Both the position numbers and the translations under genes were made by a program. From NCBI GenBank assembly GCA_030427485.1, contig JAUICG010000008.1, positions 99,074 to 163,073 of the forward strand: 64,000 nt of DNA. Reading direction: 5' to 3'. Shown here in pieces: positions 1 to 9,334 of the stretch. This DNA comes from Gammaproteobacteria bacterium (GTDB lineage: Bacteria > Pseudomonadota > Gammaproteobacteria > Pseudomonadales > Halieaceae). Under the pieces are notes generated by a model, which was not told where the DNA came from, ran no database searches, and saw only the letters and a program-made list of their open reading frames with translations. Within the stretch, counting starts at the first letter, position 1, and the number at the start of each line of letters is the position of its first letter.

Positions 1-1125
1 CCTCAAAATCCGCTGTACGCGATACTGCTGGGTTGCCTGTTTACGGCTCTGGTGCAGTCGAGTTCGGTGACTACCGGGCTGGCCATCATATTTACCCAGC
101 AGGGATTGATGGGTGTTGAAAACGCAATCCCGCTGATTATGGGAGCCAATATCGGTACCTCCGCGACGGCGTTGATCGCCATATTCAATATGGATATTGC
201 AGCGAAGAAGACCGCGCTCAGCCACCTGTTGTTCAATGTCGGCGGCGTGCTCGTATTCCTGCCCCTGTTCCTGTTGTTCAAATCCAGTATCGATGGTCTG
301 GGTACCAGCCCCGCCATAGTGCTCGCCAATTTCCATATGGCGTTCAATGTATTGACCGGCGTGCTGTTCATCGTATTCATCAACCCGTTTGCACGGTTCA
401 TAGACATTTTGCTTGGCCAGGGAAAAATGGATTTCGAGCGGCTGGCTATCCCGGTCGTCGGACGGGAAGACAGCTACGAGACGACCAAAGCTGCGCTGGA
501 CAGGAATATTGTGCCGCTGCTGGAGTTTCTGCAGGAAAACTACAATCTTGTCACCCTCTCTGTGGAATCCAACTATCGCAATGTGTACGACGCTTCATCC
601 AAACGTATTGACTACCTGCACTTTATCCACGATGAGTACCTGGGTTATTTCTCCAATGTTGTGACCACGGTGACCGATGTACGCCAGTCCAGGGAGATGC
701 TGAAAGTGATCACCCTGTACGATTATCTTTTCCAGGTTCACGATTCCATTGAGGACCTTTTCACCACGAAGAAGGTGATCGACAAACACTACATCGAACT
801 GGGCAGCGATCTGATTCTGATCGTGAGGAAGCTGTCCAGTGAGACGCTGGAGTTGTTCGACGAAATCAGTACGGCCCTGCTGGAAAATCGTCCTCCCGAC
901 ATTTCCTCCCGGGTGCGCGAACTGCGCGAGGCGTTGGATGACGCCAATCGGGACCTGCTGAAACTGTTGGCGAAATCAGAGCGCGAGGACGCGGGAGTCC
1001 TGTCGAATTTCGTGACCTTCTCGCGCCGACTGACAGACAAACTGGTGAATTTCGCTAGGCTGGCGGTCGCCGATGGCATCGTCGGCGAATCTCAGGCCGA
1101 GACTGTCGAGTCCGCGCAGACCTGA
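1..1125 (+). CDS. Na/Pi cotransporter family protein, 5' truncated by window edge
   Basis: The reading frame is open from base 1, so the gene begins upstream; about 374 C-terminal residues are present. The protein would import phosphate with sodium across the inner membrane. The first visible residues contain the QSSSVTTG motif typical of the second Na_Pi_cotrans repeat, followed by hydrophobic segments up to about residue 130 of the fragment. After that comes a long soluble helical region (about 150-350) that looks like a PhoU-type domain, the usual layout of the YjbB/NptA-like bacterial family. No partner gene is visible because the upstream side is cut off. The next gene is on the other strand. 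Family assignment is firm; the transported substrate is inferred from family. Confidence 0.88.
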   Translation, partial: PQNPLYAILLGCLFTALVQSSSVTTGLAIIFTQQGLMGVENAIPLIMGANIGTSATALIAIFNMDIAAKKTALSHLLFNVGGVLVFLPLFLLFKSSIDGLGTSPAIVLANFHMAFNVLTGVLFIVFINPFARFIDILLGQGKMDFERLAIPVVGREDSYETTKAALDRNIVPLLEFLQENYNLVTLSVESNYRNVYDASSKRIDYLHFIHDEYLGYFSNVVTTVTDVRQSREMLKVITLYDYLFQVHDSIEDLFTTKKVIDKHYIELGSDLILIVRKLSSETLELFDEISTALLENRPPDISSRVRELREALDDANRDLLKLLAKSEREDAGVLSNFVTFSRRLTDKLVNFARLAVADGIVGESQAETVESAQT

Positions 1126-1211
1126 GGACTGGTCTGGATGATTCATTGCGCGGCCGCAAGGCCCTGCAGTTTCGACAACGCCGCGGGCGGCGCGGTGCAA
1201 GGTCCCCGCGC

Positions 1212-2690
1212 CTACTCAAATGTCTGTTGGTAAAAATTCCCATGGAAACCATACGGGACATGATGCTCCAGCGGGATGACCGCCAGTTCCCGCTGCATGT
1301 CCACGGCGTCGGTGAGCACGATCTCACTCTTCCTGCGCGCATGGTTGTAGACGATCGATATCAGGTAGCCGTCGTCTTCCGCCGCGCCCGCACTGGCGGG
1401 AATGAATTTCGGCTCCGAGGAAAAGCGGCCCTCGCCAAAATCGTGTACCCGGAGTTCCCCGGTGAGGTGATCGACTTTTTGGAAGGCGTTAAAGCTGTAG
1501 GGAGTGCCGTTCTCGATGATGGTGGCCAGCCATGTATAGCGGTTGTCACGCCCTGTCAAATGTGGATTCCAGGCCGGAAACTCCCCCGCTATCGCGCCTG
1601 CTATCAGTTGCCTGTCGGCAGCGCCGGTCGCGAGGTTCATGGTAAACCGGGTAAAACGCGCGCCGTTGGCCAGAAACTGGAAATCGTCGCCACGCTCCGC
1701 GAAAACATCGGACAGTCCGCCCATCACATCCATATTGTCCACGCACAGCGCGTCGACAGAGAGCTCGTCGCCCTGCTCGCGGGCATTGCCCAGGTGAAAA
1801 CCGAAGAAGCCGGGAAACTCGAATTCCCTGACCACCCTGGCCGTTGCCAACTCGAGTACGACGACCCTGGTGTTCTCGCCGGTATCGAACTCGATGGACT
1901 CGAAAATGCTGCGCAGGCCCAGCAGGAATTTGAACGGGGTACGCAGGAATGCCGGACACAGGATGAAAACCGCATAGCGGCCTGCAATCGCGAAATCATG
2001 GCACATCGCGTAGTCACCCACATAACGGGATGTGTTCGCGACCATCGCACCGGCCGGATCGACCCGGTATAAATGTAGTTTGGGTTTCGGTATGCCAAAC
2101 AGGCCAAAGTTATACAGGTCTCCCGTCTGTGGATCGACCCGCGGATGGGCGCTGAAGGGCTGCATCGATGACAGGCGGCCCCCGTAGTCGTACTCGCCTA
2201 TCGTCTGCAGCGTGGCCGGGGACAGTTCCCACGGCTTGCCGCCTTCCCACAGCGCCAACAGCTTTTCCCCGTGCAATACGACGCTGGTATTGGCGGCGTT
2301 GCCCGGTGCACGAAACATATTCTTGAGTGGGCCGCCGGGAATCCGGGTGCCGACACCGCGATAGCGTATTGCCTGTGCCGCTGTTTCTTTGACATACTTT
2401 GGCGTGCGCACATATCGATTCTTGTAGTGCGCCCGCCCGCCCCTGATCGTCACCGCGCTGATCATGCCGTCGCCATCGAACCAGTGGCCGTACTGCTGGT
2501 TGCCTATCCTGTTGCGCCCGGGGCAGTTGTAGAACAGCGTGCCTTCGAGAGTTGAAGGTATAGCGCCGATGATCCGCTCTGCGTCGATCCAGTAAGACAG
2601 CTCCTCGAACAGGGTTTCGTAGCCCGGCAACTCGCAGCCGGGCAGTATGCGGGGCTTGTGTGGTAATTCCTGCTTGAGTGCGATGTTCAT
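1212..2690 (-). CDS. Carotenoid oxygenase (RPE65/CCD family)
   Basis: A 492-residue protein of the carotenoid cleavage dioxygenase family, which cuts conjugated double bonds of carotenoids or related compounds (stilbenoids, apocarotenoids) using non-heme iron. The N-terminal NCPGRN and GHWFDGDGM segments are family signatures. The four iron-ligand histidines fit SAHP (about residue 180), MCHDF (about 229), FGFHLGN (about 298) and the C-terminal YGFHGN (about 484). Length is normal for the family. There is no signal peptide, so it is probably cytosolic. The start ATG follows a G-rich Shine-Dalgarno stretch. The substrate cannot be read from sequence. It may be thematically related to pigment breakdown further right, but it is 30 kb away and there is no direct link. 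Confidence 0.9.
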   Translation of the reverse strand: MNIALKQELPHKPRILPGCELPGYETLFEELSYWIDAERIIGAIPSTLEGTLFYNCPGRNRIGNQQYGHWFDGDGMISAVTIRGGRAHYKNRYVRTPKYVKETAAQAIRYRGVGTRIPGGPLKNMFRAPGNAANTSVVLHGEKLLALWEGGKPWELSPATLQTIGEYDYGGRLSSMQPFSAHPRVDPQTGDLYNFGLFGIPKPKLHLYRVDPAGAMVANTSRYVGDYAMCHDFAIAGRYAVFILCPAFLRTPFKFLLGLRSIFESIEFDTGENTRVVVLELATARVVREFEFPGFFGFHLGNAREQGDELSVDALCVDNMDVMGGLSDVFAERGDDFQFLANGARFTRFTMNLATGAADRQLIAGAIAGEFPAWNPHLTGRDNRYTWLATIIENGTPYSFNAFQKVDHLTGELRVHDFGEGRFSSEPKFIPASAGAAEDDGYLISIVYNHARRKSEIVLTDAVDMQRELAVIPLEHHVPYGFHGNFYQQTFE

Positions 2691-2722
2691 TGTGTGCCCC
2701 CGGGTATGTGCCTGGCCAGCCG

Positions 2723-3079
2723 TTAGAACGGGATATCGCTGTCGTCGAAATCACCGCCACTGTAGTCGCCGGGCGCAGATGAAGGGCCGCTGGTATCGCG
2801 AACGCTCTCCGCGCCGGGGCTCGTGATCTTCCAGCCCTGCAGGTTGTTGAAGTATCTGCCGTTGTACTCGCGACCCCTGATGTCGAACGTCACGGTGACT
2901 TCCTGTCCTGGCTGCAGGTTGTCGAGCAGACTGACCTTGTCCTGGACAAACTCCAGGTTGATTTCCTGCGGGTAGCGACCATCTTCTACGATGACCACCA
3001 TCTCCCGTTTGGTGAAACCGCTATCAAAGGTTTTCGCCTCCTGGATAAGCTTTATTTTTCCAGTCAGTTCGTATGCCAC
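2723..3079 (-). CDS. DUF3127 protein with SSB-like acidic C-terminal tip
   Basis: A 118-residue small protein, start GTG preceded by AGGAGA. Residues 1-85 match the DUF3127 pattern (YELTGKIKLI..., then KREMVVIVEDG, YPQEINLEF, and GQEVTVTFDIRGREYNG), which is predicted to be an OB-fold. The last 25 residues are a disordered Gly/Ser/Asp tail that ends DFDDSDIPF. This nearly copies the C-terminal tip of bacterial SSB (DFDDDIPF), which recruits RecQ, PriA, Exo I and others. DUF3127 is best known from Bacteroidota; here it lies in a proteobacterial context upstream of the carotenoid oxygenase on the same strand. A role in binding single-stranded DNA or RNA and recruiting repair proteins is inferred, not shown. 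Confidence 0.8.
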   Translation of the reverse strand: MAYELTGKIKLIQEAKTFDSGFTKREMVVIVEDGRYPQEINLEFVQDKVSLLDNLQPGQEVTVTFDIRGREYNGRYFNNLQGWKITSPGAESVRDTSGPSSAPGDYSGGDFDDSDIPF

Positions 3080-3128
3080 CGTGTTCTCCTGTTCATCGCA
3101 AGCGGAAGGCGCTGCCGGTGCGTCAAGT

Positions 3129-3692
3129 TTATCCCATATCCCGGTTGTGTAGCGATGCCGGCTGGTGTTTCCTGATCAGCCTGGCCCCGAAAAACAGGAC
3201 CAGTAGGGCGATAGCGGCGATAACGAAGAGGAACCACACGAACTCTTCTATCAACGCGACGCCCGTTGTGGCCGCAGCCAGCGCCAACCCGATTACCGCC
3301 ATGCGCCAGTTGCTGTAGACGCCGAACAGATAGGTGCCGAGTGCCAGCACCAGGCCGTTGGTCAGCCCGATGTCCGCATTCGCCATGCGCCCTGTGACGA
3401 CGAAGTAATGCACCACCTGGATGGCGAGGAATACGCCGAGCCAGTGCAGCACGATGGTGATGGCGCTTGGAAGGTGGCCGATACTGTGGCCGGCATGAAT
3501 CCGGTCCGAGGCAAATGCGGTGACGGCAAAAAGCGGAACCAGCAGGTTCCAGTAGGCGCGAGTGCCCGCCGCGGAGATATCCGAGGAGGCGATGGCGAAA
3601 AAGGCGAGGACCAATAGCGTCATACCCACGATGGCCTCGACCAGGTGTTGCCGGGAGAAGGTGCTGCCGCCCTTTGCTTCAGTGTCTTCCAT
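3129..3692 (-). CDS. Hypothetical multi-pass membrane protein
   Basis: A 187-residue protein with about five or six hydrophobic helices (around residues 20-35, 47-62, 75-100, 112-128, 130-145 and 152-170), a charged N-terminus and a basic C-terminus, so an inner-membrane protein. I do not recognise the family. The start ATG is preceded by GGAGACAT. It lies between DUF2950 and the DUF3127 gene on the same strand, with gaps of 36 and 49 bases, so co-transcription with its neighbours is plausible. No catalytic or transport motif is visible. Confidence 0.65.
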   Translation of the reverse strand: MEDTEAKGGSTFSRQHLVEAIVGMTLLVLAFFAIASSDISAAGTRAYWNLLVPLFAVTAFASDRIHAGHSIGHLPSAITIVLHWLGVFLAIQVVHYFVVTGRMANADIGLTNGLVLALGTYLFGVYSNWRMAVIGLALAAATTGVALIEEFVWFLFVIAAIALLVLFFGARLIRKHQPASLHNRDMG

Positions 3693-3728
3693 CTTGAATG
3701 TCTCCTGGCCGTGGTACGCCGGTTGTAG

Positions 3729-4667
3729 TCAACTGTCGTCCGTTACAGCGCTCCATGACGCGTCGGGATCGAACGTATTGATGCGGTCGGCTTCCGACCG
3801 GGTCTCGTCGCCGAGGTCCTTCTGGTACACGACGCCATCCTGATTGACGATGAAGGTCATCACCCCGCTGACACCATACTCCGCGGGCCACGCGATAACG
3901 GCGAATCCTCCGGTCATCAATCCGTCCGCGAAATACTCGCGAGCGCCGCCTTCGGCATTGCTGCCCTGTCGATAGAGCAGGCGGTACAGGTAGCCGTGAT
4001 ACGGCACACGATCAGCACCCCGCCGATAGCCCTCCGTGGCGGCGTTCGCGACAAACTCCCCGGCCGGACTCTGCGCTTCGCCTGCGGCGGCCGGCCAGTA
4101 CAGGCCGTTGTGCATCCCCTCGTCGCTGATCAGTTTCAGCGCATAGATGCCTGCGGGGTCGCCGTCGTGGCCCTCGGCGGCGTATTCGAGCTGGGCGTCG
4201 ACCAGGCCGTAGCAGACTGCGATGGCGCCGAGTTCGTTCGAGCCGATGCGGCGATAGACGATTTCCCGCGCACCTTCCTCGCCGTCGAGATACCAGCGCC
4301 CGTCGCGCTCCACCAGCGGTATGGCGAACGGCCAGTCCTCTTCTCCAATAACCAGGGTGCGCTGCCCGCCCTCGCCGGTGAGAGAATGCTTTTGCTGGTA
4401 GCGGGTGAGAAAGGTGTTTCGATCCGACCTGTCCTGCACGTCATCGCCCGAGGAGAGAATGTCCTCCGCGCCGGGCCCCAGGAGTGCGGCGAGCGTCGCG
4501 GTGTCGCGCTGCTGCAGCGCGCTTATCATCGCGTCGACCGCGGCCTCCGGACTTGCAAAAGACAGCTGCTCGCCGTCCGCCGGCGTTCCCGCAAGTACCA
4601 GTGGCGCGCAAATAATGAAAAGCGCGACAATGCAGCGGGAAGCCAATATCCGGAATGAGTTTTTCAT
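3729..4667 (-). CDS. DUF2950 family exported protein
   Basis: A 312-residue protein with a signal peptide (about residues 1-26, cleavage after VLAG) and the DUF2950 features: an N-terminal segment pairing FASPEAAVDAMISAL with a short list of Ala/Leu-rich repeats, then the DGRWYLDGEEGAREIVYRRIG motif and the C-terminal VSGVMTFIVNQDGVVYQKDLG motif. AGGAGA precedes the ATG. The function is unknown. The gene sits directly downstream (19 bases) of a DUF3300 gene; the two families are commonly neighbours, so they probably act together in the periplasm or envelope. Confidence 0.85.
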   Translation of the reverse strand: MKNSFRILASRCIVALFIICAPLVLAGTPADGEQLSFASPEAAVDAMISALQQRDTATLAALLGPGAEDILSSGDDVQDRSDRNTFLTRYQQKHSLTGEGGQRTLVIGEEDWPFAIPLVERDGRWYLDGEEGAREIVYRRIGSNELGAIAVCYGLVDAQLEYAAEGHDGDPAGIYALKLISDEGMHNGLYWPAAAGEAQSPAGEFVANAATEGYRRGADRVPYHGYLYRLLYRQGSNAEGGAREYFADGLMTGGFAVIAWPAEYGVSGVMTFIVNQDGVVYQKDLGDETRSEADRINTFDPDASWSAVTDDS

Positions 4668-4686
4668 GGTGGGTCTCCTGGCGGAA

Positions 4687-6237
4687 CTATCTTTTCAATT
4701 TGCGCTGCAGCTTTCCGTGGGACCCGGACGCGCGTTGCTGCATACTCTGCCGTCCGCGCAAACTGGCGGCCCGATCGTGGCTGCCCCTGTTGGAGCCCGA
4801 TAGCGCGCTCGATCTTGCGAGGCCGCCGCCGCGATTGGCGAAGGGCTTCTGTTGTGCTGTCTCCCTGGGTATCGCGTGGCCGCGGTCCGCCAGGCTCGAC
4901 GCGGGCCGATTGACAGATGGTTTGGCGCCGGCGTAAGAGCCCTGTATTTTGGGTTTCTCACGCTGCGTATCCACACCCGGGGGCCTGGTCGCTGCAATCC
5001 CTTTCCCGGCACCCTGCGCGCCGCCTTGCCTGGCGCCGGCGTAGGTGCCCTGAATCTTCGGCAAACTGCGCTGCGCTGCGCCCGGCTCCCCGTTGGCGCC
5101 TCCTCGCTGAACATCTGCAAAACGTCCGGCCGGTGACGGCGCCGAGCGCCTGGGCCCTTTGGCCGCCTGTGCATTCAAACTGCCCAACTCGGGGCGATCG
5201 CGGCGCGCCTCGCTGATCGGGCTTCTCTCGCTGCCGTTCCGGCGATTTTTCCAGTAGTTGTTGTCCTGGTTGATGATCACGGTGTTGTTGTTGAAATTGC
5301 CGTTACCCCGGTTGTAGCCGTGCGAGGGATAGAAGCCGTCGCCGTAGCGCGGCCGGTAGGGGTAGGGAGGGTAGTAGGGCGGCGGCCTGCCCCAGTAACC
5401 GCCGCCGTAGTAGTAATCCTCGTCATCGTCGTCAAAAATTTCGTTGATCAGCATGCCCGCGCCGAAGGCCAGCAGGCCGGTCGCCACCATGTCACCGGTG
5501 GTGTAGCCCTCGTCCTGCGTCACGGTTGTGGTGGTCGTGGTCGTCGCGGGCGGCGGTGCGTAGACCGCGACCGGGTCGTACTGCGGCACGTAGACGATTT
5601 CTTTATCGGGTGGCGTAATGGTCACCACTTGCTGGTTGTCCTGGGTGACTGTCTCCACCTCGAGCTTGTCGGAGCTCGTCAGGTTGCCCACGTCCTGCGC
5701 CTGCACGCGCAGGCGCTGCACCGCGTCCAGTACACCCGCCTGGTCATCGACATAGGCCTGCCCGAGCTCCGACGTCCAGTCGAGGTCCTGGCACATCATG
5801 TCGACAACCTGGGGAAACTGTATCAGTGCGCGGATCGGCGGCGTAAATCCGGCCTGCCGGGCGGCCTCGTCGAGATCCTCATTCTCCAGTGAGGTGTGCT
5901 GTAGCAGCCAGTTGCCCGAGTCCAGGACTTCCTGCGGATTGGTGGATGCGACCAGTACCTGGGCGAGGACGACATCAGGGTAGAGCGCGATGGGCGCGAG
6001 CAGGTTCTCCAATGCCTCGGGTTGCCACGCCGCGTCGCTTGGCGGCAGGGCGGGAATGGCTTCGACCTGCGGCGCAGCGCTTTGCTCAGCCGCCGGAGCC
6101 GACGCGCCACCGGGGTCCTGTGCAGCGGCCGACGGGTCCTTGTCGCCACATCCCGCCAGCGTGGTGCAGATGGCCGCCGTGATGGCGAACCGGCGCAGGT
6201 ACCGGGCGTGGGGGCGGATCAGGACAGCGTGGCGCAT
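4687..6237 (-). CDS. DUF3300 family lipoprotein
   Basis: A 516-residue protein with a lipobox near TTLAGC (residue about 30), so a predicted lipoprotein. Residues about 70-240 are the DUF3300 domain (LLAPIALYPDVVLAQVLVAST, later the KEIVYVPQYDPVAVY motif). This is followed by Thr-rich, Asp/Glu-rich and Tyr/Pro/Gly-rich low-complexity stretches and a long basic, Arg/Gly/Ala/Ser-rich tail. The tail contains two near repeats of the type KIQG(T/S)YAGA. A strong GAGGAG site precedes the ATG. Function is unknown. The basic tail could bind nucleic acid or polyanionic envelope polymers, which is inference only. Confidence 0.85.
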   Translation of the reverse strand: MRHAVLIRPHARYLRRFAITAAICTTLAGCGDKDPSAAAQDPGGASAPAAEQSAAPQVEAIPALPPSDAAWQPEALENLLAPIALYPDVVLAQVLVASTNPQEVLDSGNWLLQHTSLENEDLDEAARQAGFTPPIRALIQFPQVVDMMCQDLDWTSELGQAYVDDQAGVLDAVQRLRVQAQDVGNLTSSDKLEVETVTQDNQQVVTITPPDKEIVYVPQYDPVAVYAPPPATTTTTTTVTQDEGYTTGDMVATGLLAFGAGMLINEIFDDDDEDYYYGGGYWGRPPPYYPPYPYRPRYGDGFYPSHGYNRGNGNFNNNTVIINQDNNYWKNRRNGSERSPISEARRDRPELGSLNAQAAKGPRRSAPSPAGRFADVQRGGANGEPGAAQRSLPKIQGTYAGARQGGAQGAGKGIAATRPPGVDTQREKPKIQGSYAGAKPSVNRPASSLADRGHAIPRETAQQKPFANRGGGLARSSALSGSNRGSHDRAASLRGRQSMQQRASGSHGKLQRKLKR

Positions 6238-6365
6238 GGCGTGCTCCTCGGATTCGTCGTGACTTGTCCGCGCTGGTCTGGCGTTTTCTCACGGGTGGCC
6301 GGCCCCGGCCGACAGGGCGCCAGCGTGAACGCAACTCACCGCGACGTTGACTTTGCCGTCACAGG

Positions 6366-6524
6366 TTATGCATCTTCACGCTGTCTGTCTATACTGGGGC
6401 TGTCGGCTGCGCCGATCCTTGCGGGCAGTTCGGGTGATGATTTGCTGATCGGCTTCCCGAAACCATAGATGGCGCCAGCCGACAGGATGGCAAGCGTGGC
6501 AAACACAATCGCATGTGAAATCAT
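6366..6524 (-). CDS. Small single-pass membrane protein, 52 aa
   Basis: I take the start at the ATG whose upstream sequence is AGAGGAGGTTTGATC, an almost perfect ribosome binding site; longer in-frame starts lack one. The product begins MISHAIVFATLAILSAG, one hydrophobic helix (about residues 4-22), followed by a Lys/Ser/Pro-rich hydrophilic tail. No family is recognised. It lies upstream of DUF3300 on the same strand with a gap of about 130 bases. The excellent ribosome binding site is the main argument that it is real. Confidence 0.55.
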   Translation of the reverse strand: MISHAIVFATLAILSAGAIYGFGKPISKSSPELPARIGAADSPSIDRQREDA

Positions 6525-6779
6525 GATCAAACCTCCTCTAATGTTTGGTTTGAGCGATGAGTAAACCAAGTAGTTTTAGAATTGGCATACTAAACCGCGG
6601 GCCCCGCCCCTTGCCCGGGTATCTGGCCGGCAAGCTTAATCCTTTAAAATCAATTATTTAGAGAGTTTATGCGGCGCCGGGCCAGTGTGAATAATGCCAC
6701 TTTGTCGTGACGCCCGAAGTGGGTTGGGGCGTGCGTCGGTAGCGACACAGGCCCGAACTTTGGACGAGTGAGACGCTTT

Positions 6780-7763
6780 ATGCGAGCGATGGTACTTGAA
6801 GCGCAGCGCGCACGGCTGCAAGCCCGTGAAGTCGAGGTTCCGGTGCCGCGCGCCAGTGAGCTATTGCTGAAGGTGAAAGCCTGCGGCATCTGCCGCACCG
6901 ATCTGCACGTGGTAGACGGAGATCTCACGCAGCCCCGTCTGCCGCTGATACCCGGCCACCAGATCATCGGGGAAATCATCAGCATGGGGGCTGACGTGCG
7001 GGGTTTTGTTCCCGGGCAGCGGGTGGGCGTGCCCTGGCTGGGCGGCAGTTGCGGCCGCTGCTGGTACTGCGGCCACGGAAAGGAAAACCTTTGCGACGAC
7101 GCGCGCTATACCGGTTACCAGATCAACGGTGGCTTTGCCGAGTACACCGTCGCCGATGCGGCTTACTGCTTTTCAATCCCCGGGCAGTACCGCGATCAGC
7201 AGGCGGCGCCCCTGCTGTGCGCCGGCCTGATTGGCTATCGCGCCTATCGCATGCTGGAGACCTGTGAAACGATCGGGCTCTACGGTTTCGGCGCGGCGGC
7301 GCACATCCTGATACAGGTGGCGCGGTACCGCGGCCAGTCAGTCTGCGCCTTCACCCGCGAGGGAGACTCCGAAGCACAGGCGTTCGCGCGGCAGTTGGGC
7401 GCCTGCTGGGCGGGCGGGTCGGGACAGTCCGCGCCCGTTGCGCTGGACGGCGCCATTATTTTCGCGCCGGCCGGGGAACTGGTTCCAGCGGCGCTGCGCG
7501 CGGTGCGCAAGGGGGGGCAGGTGGTCTGCGCGGGCATCCATATGTCTGACATTCCCGCCTTCCCCTACGACATTTTGTGGGGTGAGCGCTCACTGTGTTC
7601 AGTGGCCAACCTGACCCGCAGGGACGGGGAAGAGTTTCTGCCATTGGCGGCACAGATACCCGTGGAGACCACGGTGACCACCTACCCGCTGCAGCAGGCC
7701 AACGAAGCACTGGACGATTTGCGCCACGGGCGTTTCAGTGGCGCGGCGGTACTGGTGCCCTGA
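6780..7763 (+). CDS. Zinc-dependent alcohol dehydrogenase family protein
   Basis: A medium-chain dehydrogenase (327 aa from the ATG chosen here; a GTG four codons earlier is possible). Family members begin like MRAMVLE, which supports this start. Catalytic zinc ligands fit CGICRTDLH (residues about 35-42) and GHQIIGE; the structural-zinc lobe is CGRCWYCGHGKENLC. The Rossmann glycine motif is GLYGFGAAAH. It resembles the subfamily of zinc-binding alcohol dehydrogenases often annotated as adh_fam_2. It would oxidise an alcohol or reduce an aldehyde with NAD(P)H in the cytosol; the substrate is unknown. No operon partner is evident. Confidence 0.9.
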   Translation: MRAMVLEAQRARLQAREVEVPVPRASELLLKVKACGICRTDLHVVDGDLTQPRLPLIPGHQIIGEIISMGADVRGFVPGQRVGVPWLGGSCGRCWYCGHGKENLCDDARYTGYQINGGFAEYTVADAAYCFSIPGQYRDQQAAPLLCAGLIGYRAYRMLETCETIGLYGFGAAAHILIQVARYRGQSVCAFTREGDSEAQAFARQLGACWAGGSGQSAPVALDGAIIFAPAGELVPAALRAVRKGGQVVCAGIHMSDIPAFPYDILWGERSLCSVANLTRRDGEEFLPLAAQIPVETTVTTYPLQQANEALDDLRHGRFSGAAVLVP

Positions 7764-7785
7764 GCGGTCAACCGGGGCTGCGCGC

Positions 7786-8175
7786 TTAAAACACCAGTCC
7801 GCTGAGAAACAGGAAGGCCATAACGGCATCGATAACAATACCCGGCAGCGAATGTTGAAAACTCGTTTTGTCCACAAACATCGAGTAAAAGCGCGCCAGC
7901 AAACCGACGCTCCAGGCCGCGCCCAGCGTCATGTAGATCAGCGGCTCCTGCAGCGCCAGCGCCATGATGCCGCTGCCGAGGTGCAGGCCTCCGAATACCA
8001 CCCTGGCTTCCGACATCGCCATGGGGCTTCCCAACTCGATCTGCTGGTTTGCCGTGATCATGCGCGGTTTGAAGAAACCGACGAGTCCGAACATCACGGT
8101 CAGTATCGCCGCTATGCGCGGTAACCACTCCGCCAGCATTTCCATTAACGCAGTCTCCGGTATGTCAAAAGCCAT
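7786..8175 (-). CDS. DUF4345-like small membrane protein
   Basis: A 129-residue protein with four hydrophobic helices, and a GLVGFFKPRMI segment after the first helix. The SEARVVFGGLHLGSGIMAL stretch is characteristic of DUF4345-type small integral membrane proteins. It is convergent with the alcohol dehydrogenase gene (22-base gap) and divergent from the sterol-desaturase-type gene. Function is unknown. Confidence 0.65.
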   Translation of the reverse strand: MAFDIPETALMEMLAEWLPRIAAILTVMFGLVGFFKPRMITANQQIELGSPMAMSEARVVFGGLHLGSGIMALALQEPLIYMTLGAAWSVGLLARFYSMFVDKTSFQHSLPGIVIDAVMAFLFLSGLVF

Positions 8176-8288
8176 AGCCTAGCAACTCTCCGTGAAGAAA
8201 TCATCGCGTATACCGTTGCCGGGAGTGCGCGATTTCGCGGGACCTTGTATAGTTCCCGGCACCGAAATTGCGGGGACTCGGCTACAGT

Positions 8289-9311
8289 ATGTCGGCCACA
8301 CACAGTAACGCCGTCGCTGCCCGAAGCAGCCAGGAGATAACAGGCCCGCTCACCGATATAGCAACGACCATCTCTGAAGTTGGCGGCAAGCATATCCCCG
8401 CGGACCTGCGTTGGGACGCGTTGCTGTTGACCCTGCTGATCGCCGTGTTCATCTGGTGGGTGCGCGACGGCCACGGCTCCAGGGGGGCGGACGGCCGGGA
8501 GCGAAAGGCGGGCCTGCTGCAGTTTCTTGTACCCCGTGATATCTATAGCCACCCCTCGGCACGCGTGGACGTGTATCTCTACGTCCTGGAGCGTCTGCTG
8601 CATCCGCTGTGGGCCGTCACCCTGCTGGCCACGGTCGGGCCGGCCGTCGAACGCAGTGTGGTCAGCGCACTGCTATGGTGTTTCGGAGCCAGCCCCGCGC
8701 TGGAGACCAACTATGCCTGGATGCTGTTGTACAGCCTGGTGCTGTTGCTGGGCTATGACTTCGTGTTTTTCCTGACGCATTTCACGATGCACAAGGTGCC
8801 GGCTCTGTGGTCGCTGCATAAAGTTCACCATTCCGCTGAGGTGCTGACGCCGCTTACCCGTTACCGGGAGCATTTCCTGGTCGGGCCCGTCTGGGCCGGG
8901 GGGAGTGCCGTGAGCTATGGTTTTGTCGCCGGTATATTCGCCTACCTGTTCAACGGCGGGCTGCTGGAGGCAACGCTTCTGAACATCGGTTTTTTTGCAC
9001 TGCTCTTTGGCTTCAACGGCTCGTTCAGGCACTACCACGTACAATTCAACTATCCGCGCTGGCTGGCCCTGTGGCTGCAGAGCCCGGCGATGCACCATAT
9101 CCACCACAGTTACCTGCCGCAGCACTGGGACAAGAATTTTGCCGCGGTCACCAGTATCTGGGATCGCCTGTTCGGTACGCTCTACCTGCCGCAGAAGGAC
9201 GAGTACACCCCCTGGGGAATCGGTCCGGAAACACAGGGCGAAAACCGGACATTCTGGCAAAACACTATCGGCCCGTTTCGCGACTGGTATGCGCTGGTGA
9301 AAAGGCGGTGA
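8289..9311 (+). CDS. Sterol desaturase / fatty acid hydroxylase family protein
   Basis: A membrane di-iron hydroxylase of about 340 residues. I prefer the ATG (MSATHS) to the TTG seven codons upstream. The eight-histidine signature is visible: HFTMH (about residue 165), HKVHH (about 183), and near the C-terminus HYHV and MHHIHHS. Hydrophobic helices lie around residues 45-62, 105-125, 140-160 and 210-245. Such enzymes hydroxylate or desaturate lipids (sterols, fatty acids, carotenoids, alkylglycerols) with O2 and reduced electron carriers at the membrane. The N-terminal extension of about 40 residues is unremarkable. Substrate unknown. Confidence 0.9.
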   Translation: MSATHSNAVAARSSQEITGPLTDIATTISEVGGKHIPADLRWDALLLTLLIAVFIWWVRDGHGSRGADGRERKAGLLQFLVPRDIYSHPSARVDVYLYVLERLLHPLWAVTLLATVGPAVERSVVSALLWCFGASPALETNYAWMLLYSLVLLLGYDFVFFLTHFTMHKVPALWSLHKVHHSAEVLTPLTRYREHFLVGPVWAGGSAVSYGFVAGIFAYLFNGGLLEATLLNIGFFALLFGFNGSFRHYHVQFNYPRWLALWLQSPAMHHIHHSYLPQHWDKNFAAVTSIWDRLFGTLYLPQKDEYTPWGIGPETQGENRTFWQNTIGPFRDWYALVKRR

Positions 9312-9334
9312 GCGCGCCTCCCCGGGTTCGCGCG

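Noticed and set aside
1146..2072. Plus-strand frame of 308 residues over the carotenoid oxygenase gene
   Set aside because: Lies antisense to the oxygenase, whose family motifs and iron ligands are clear.
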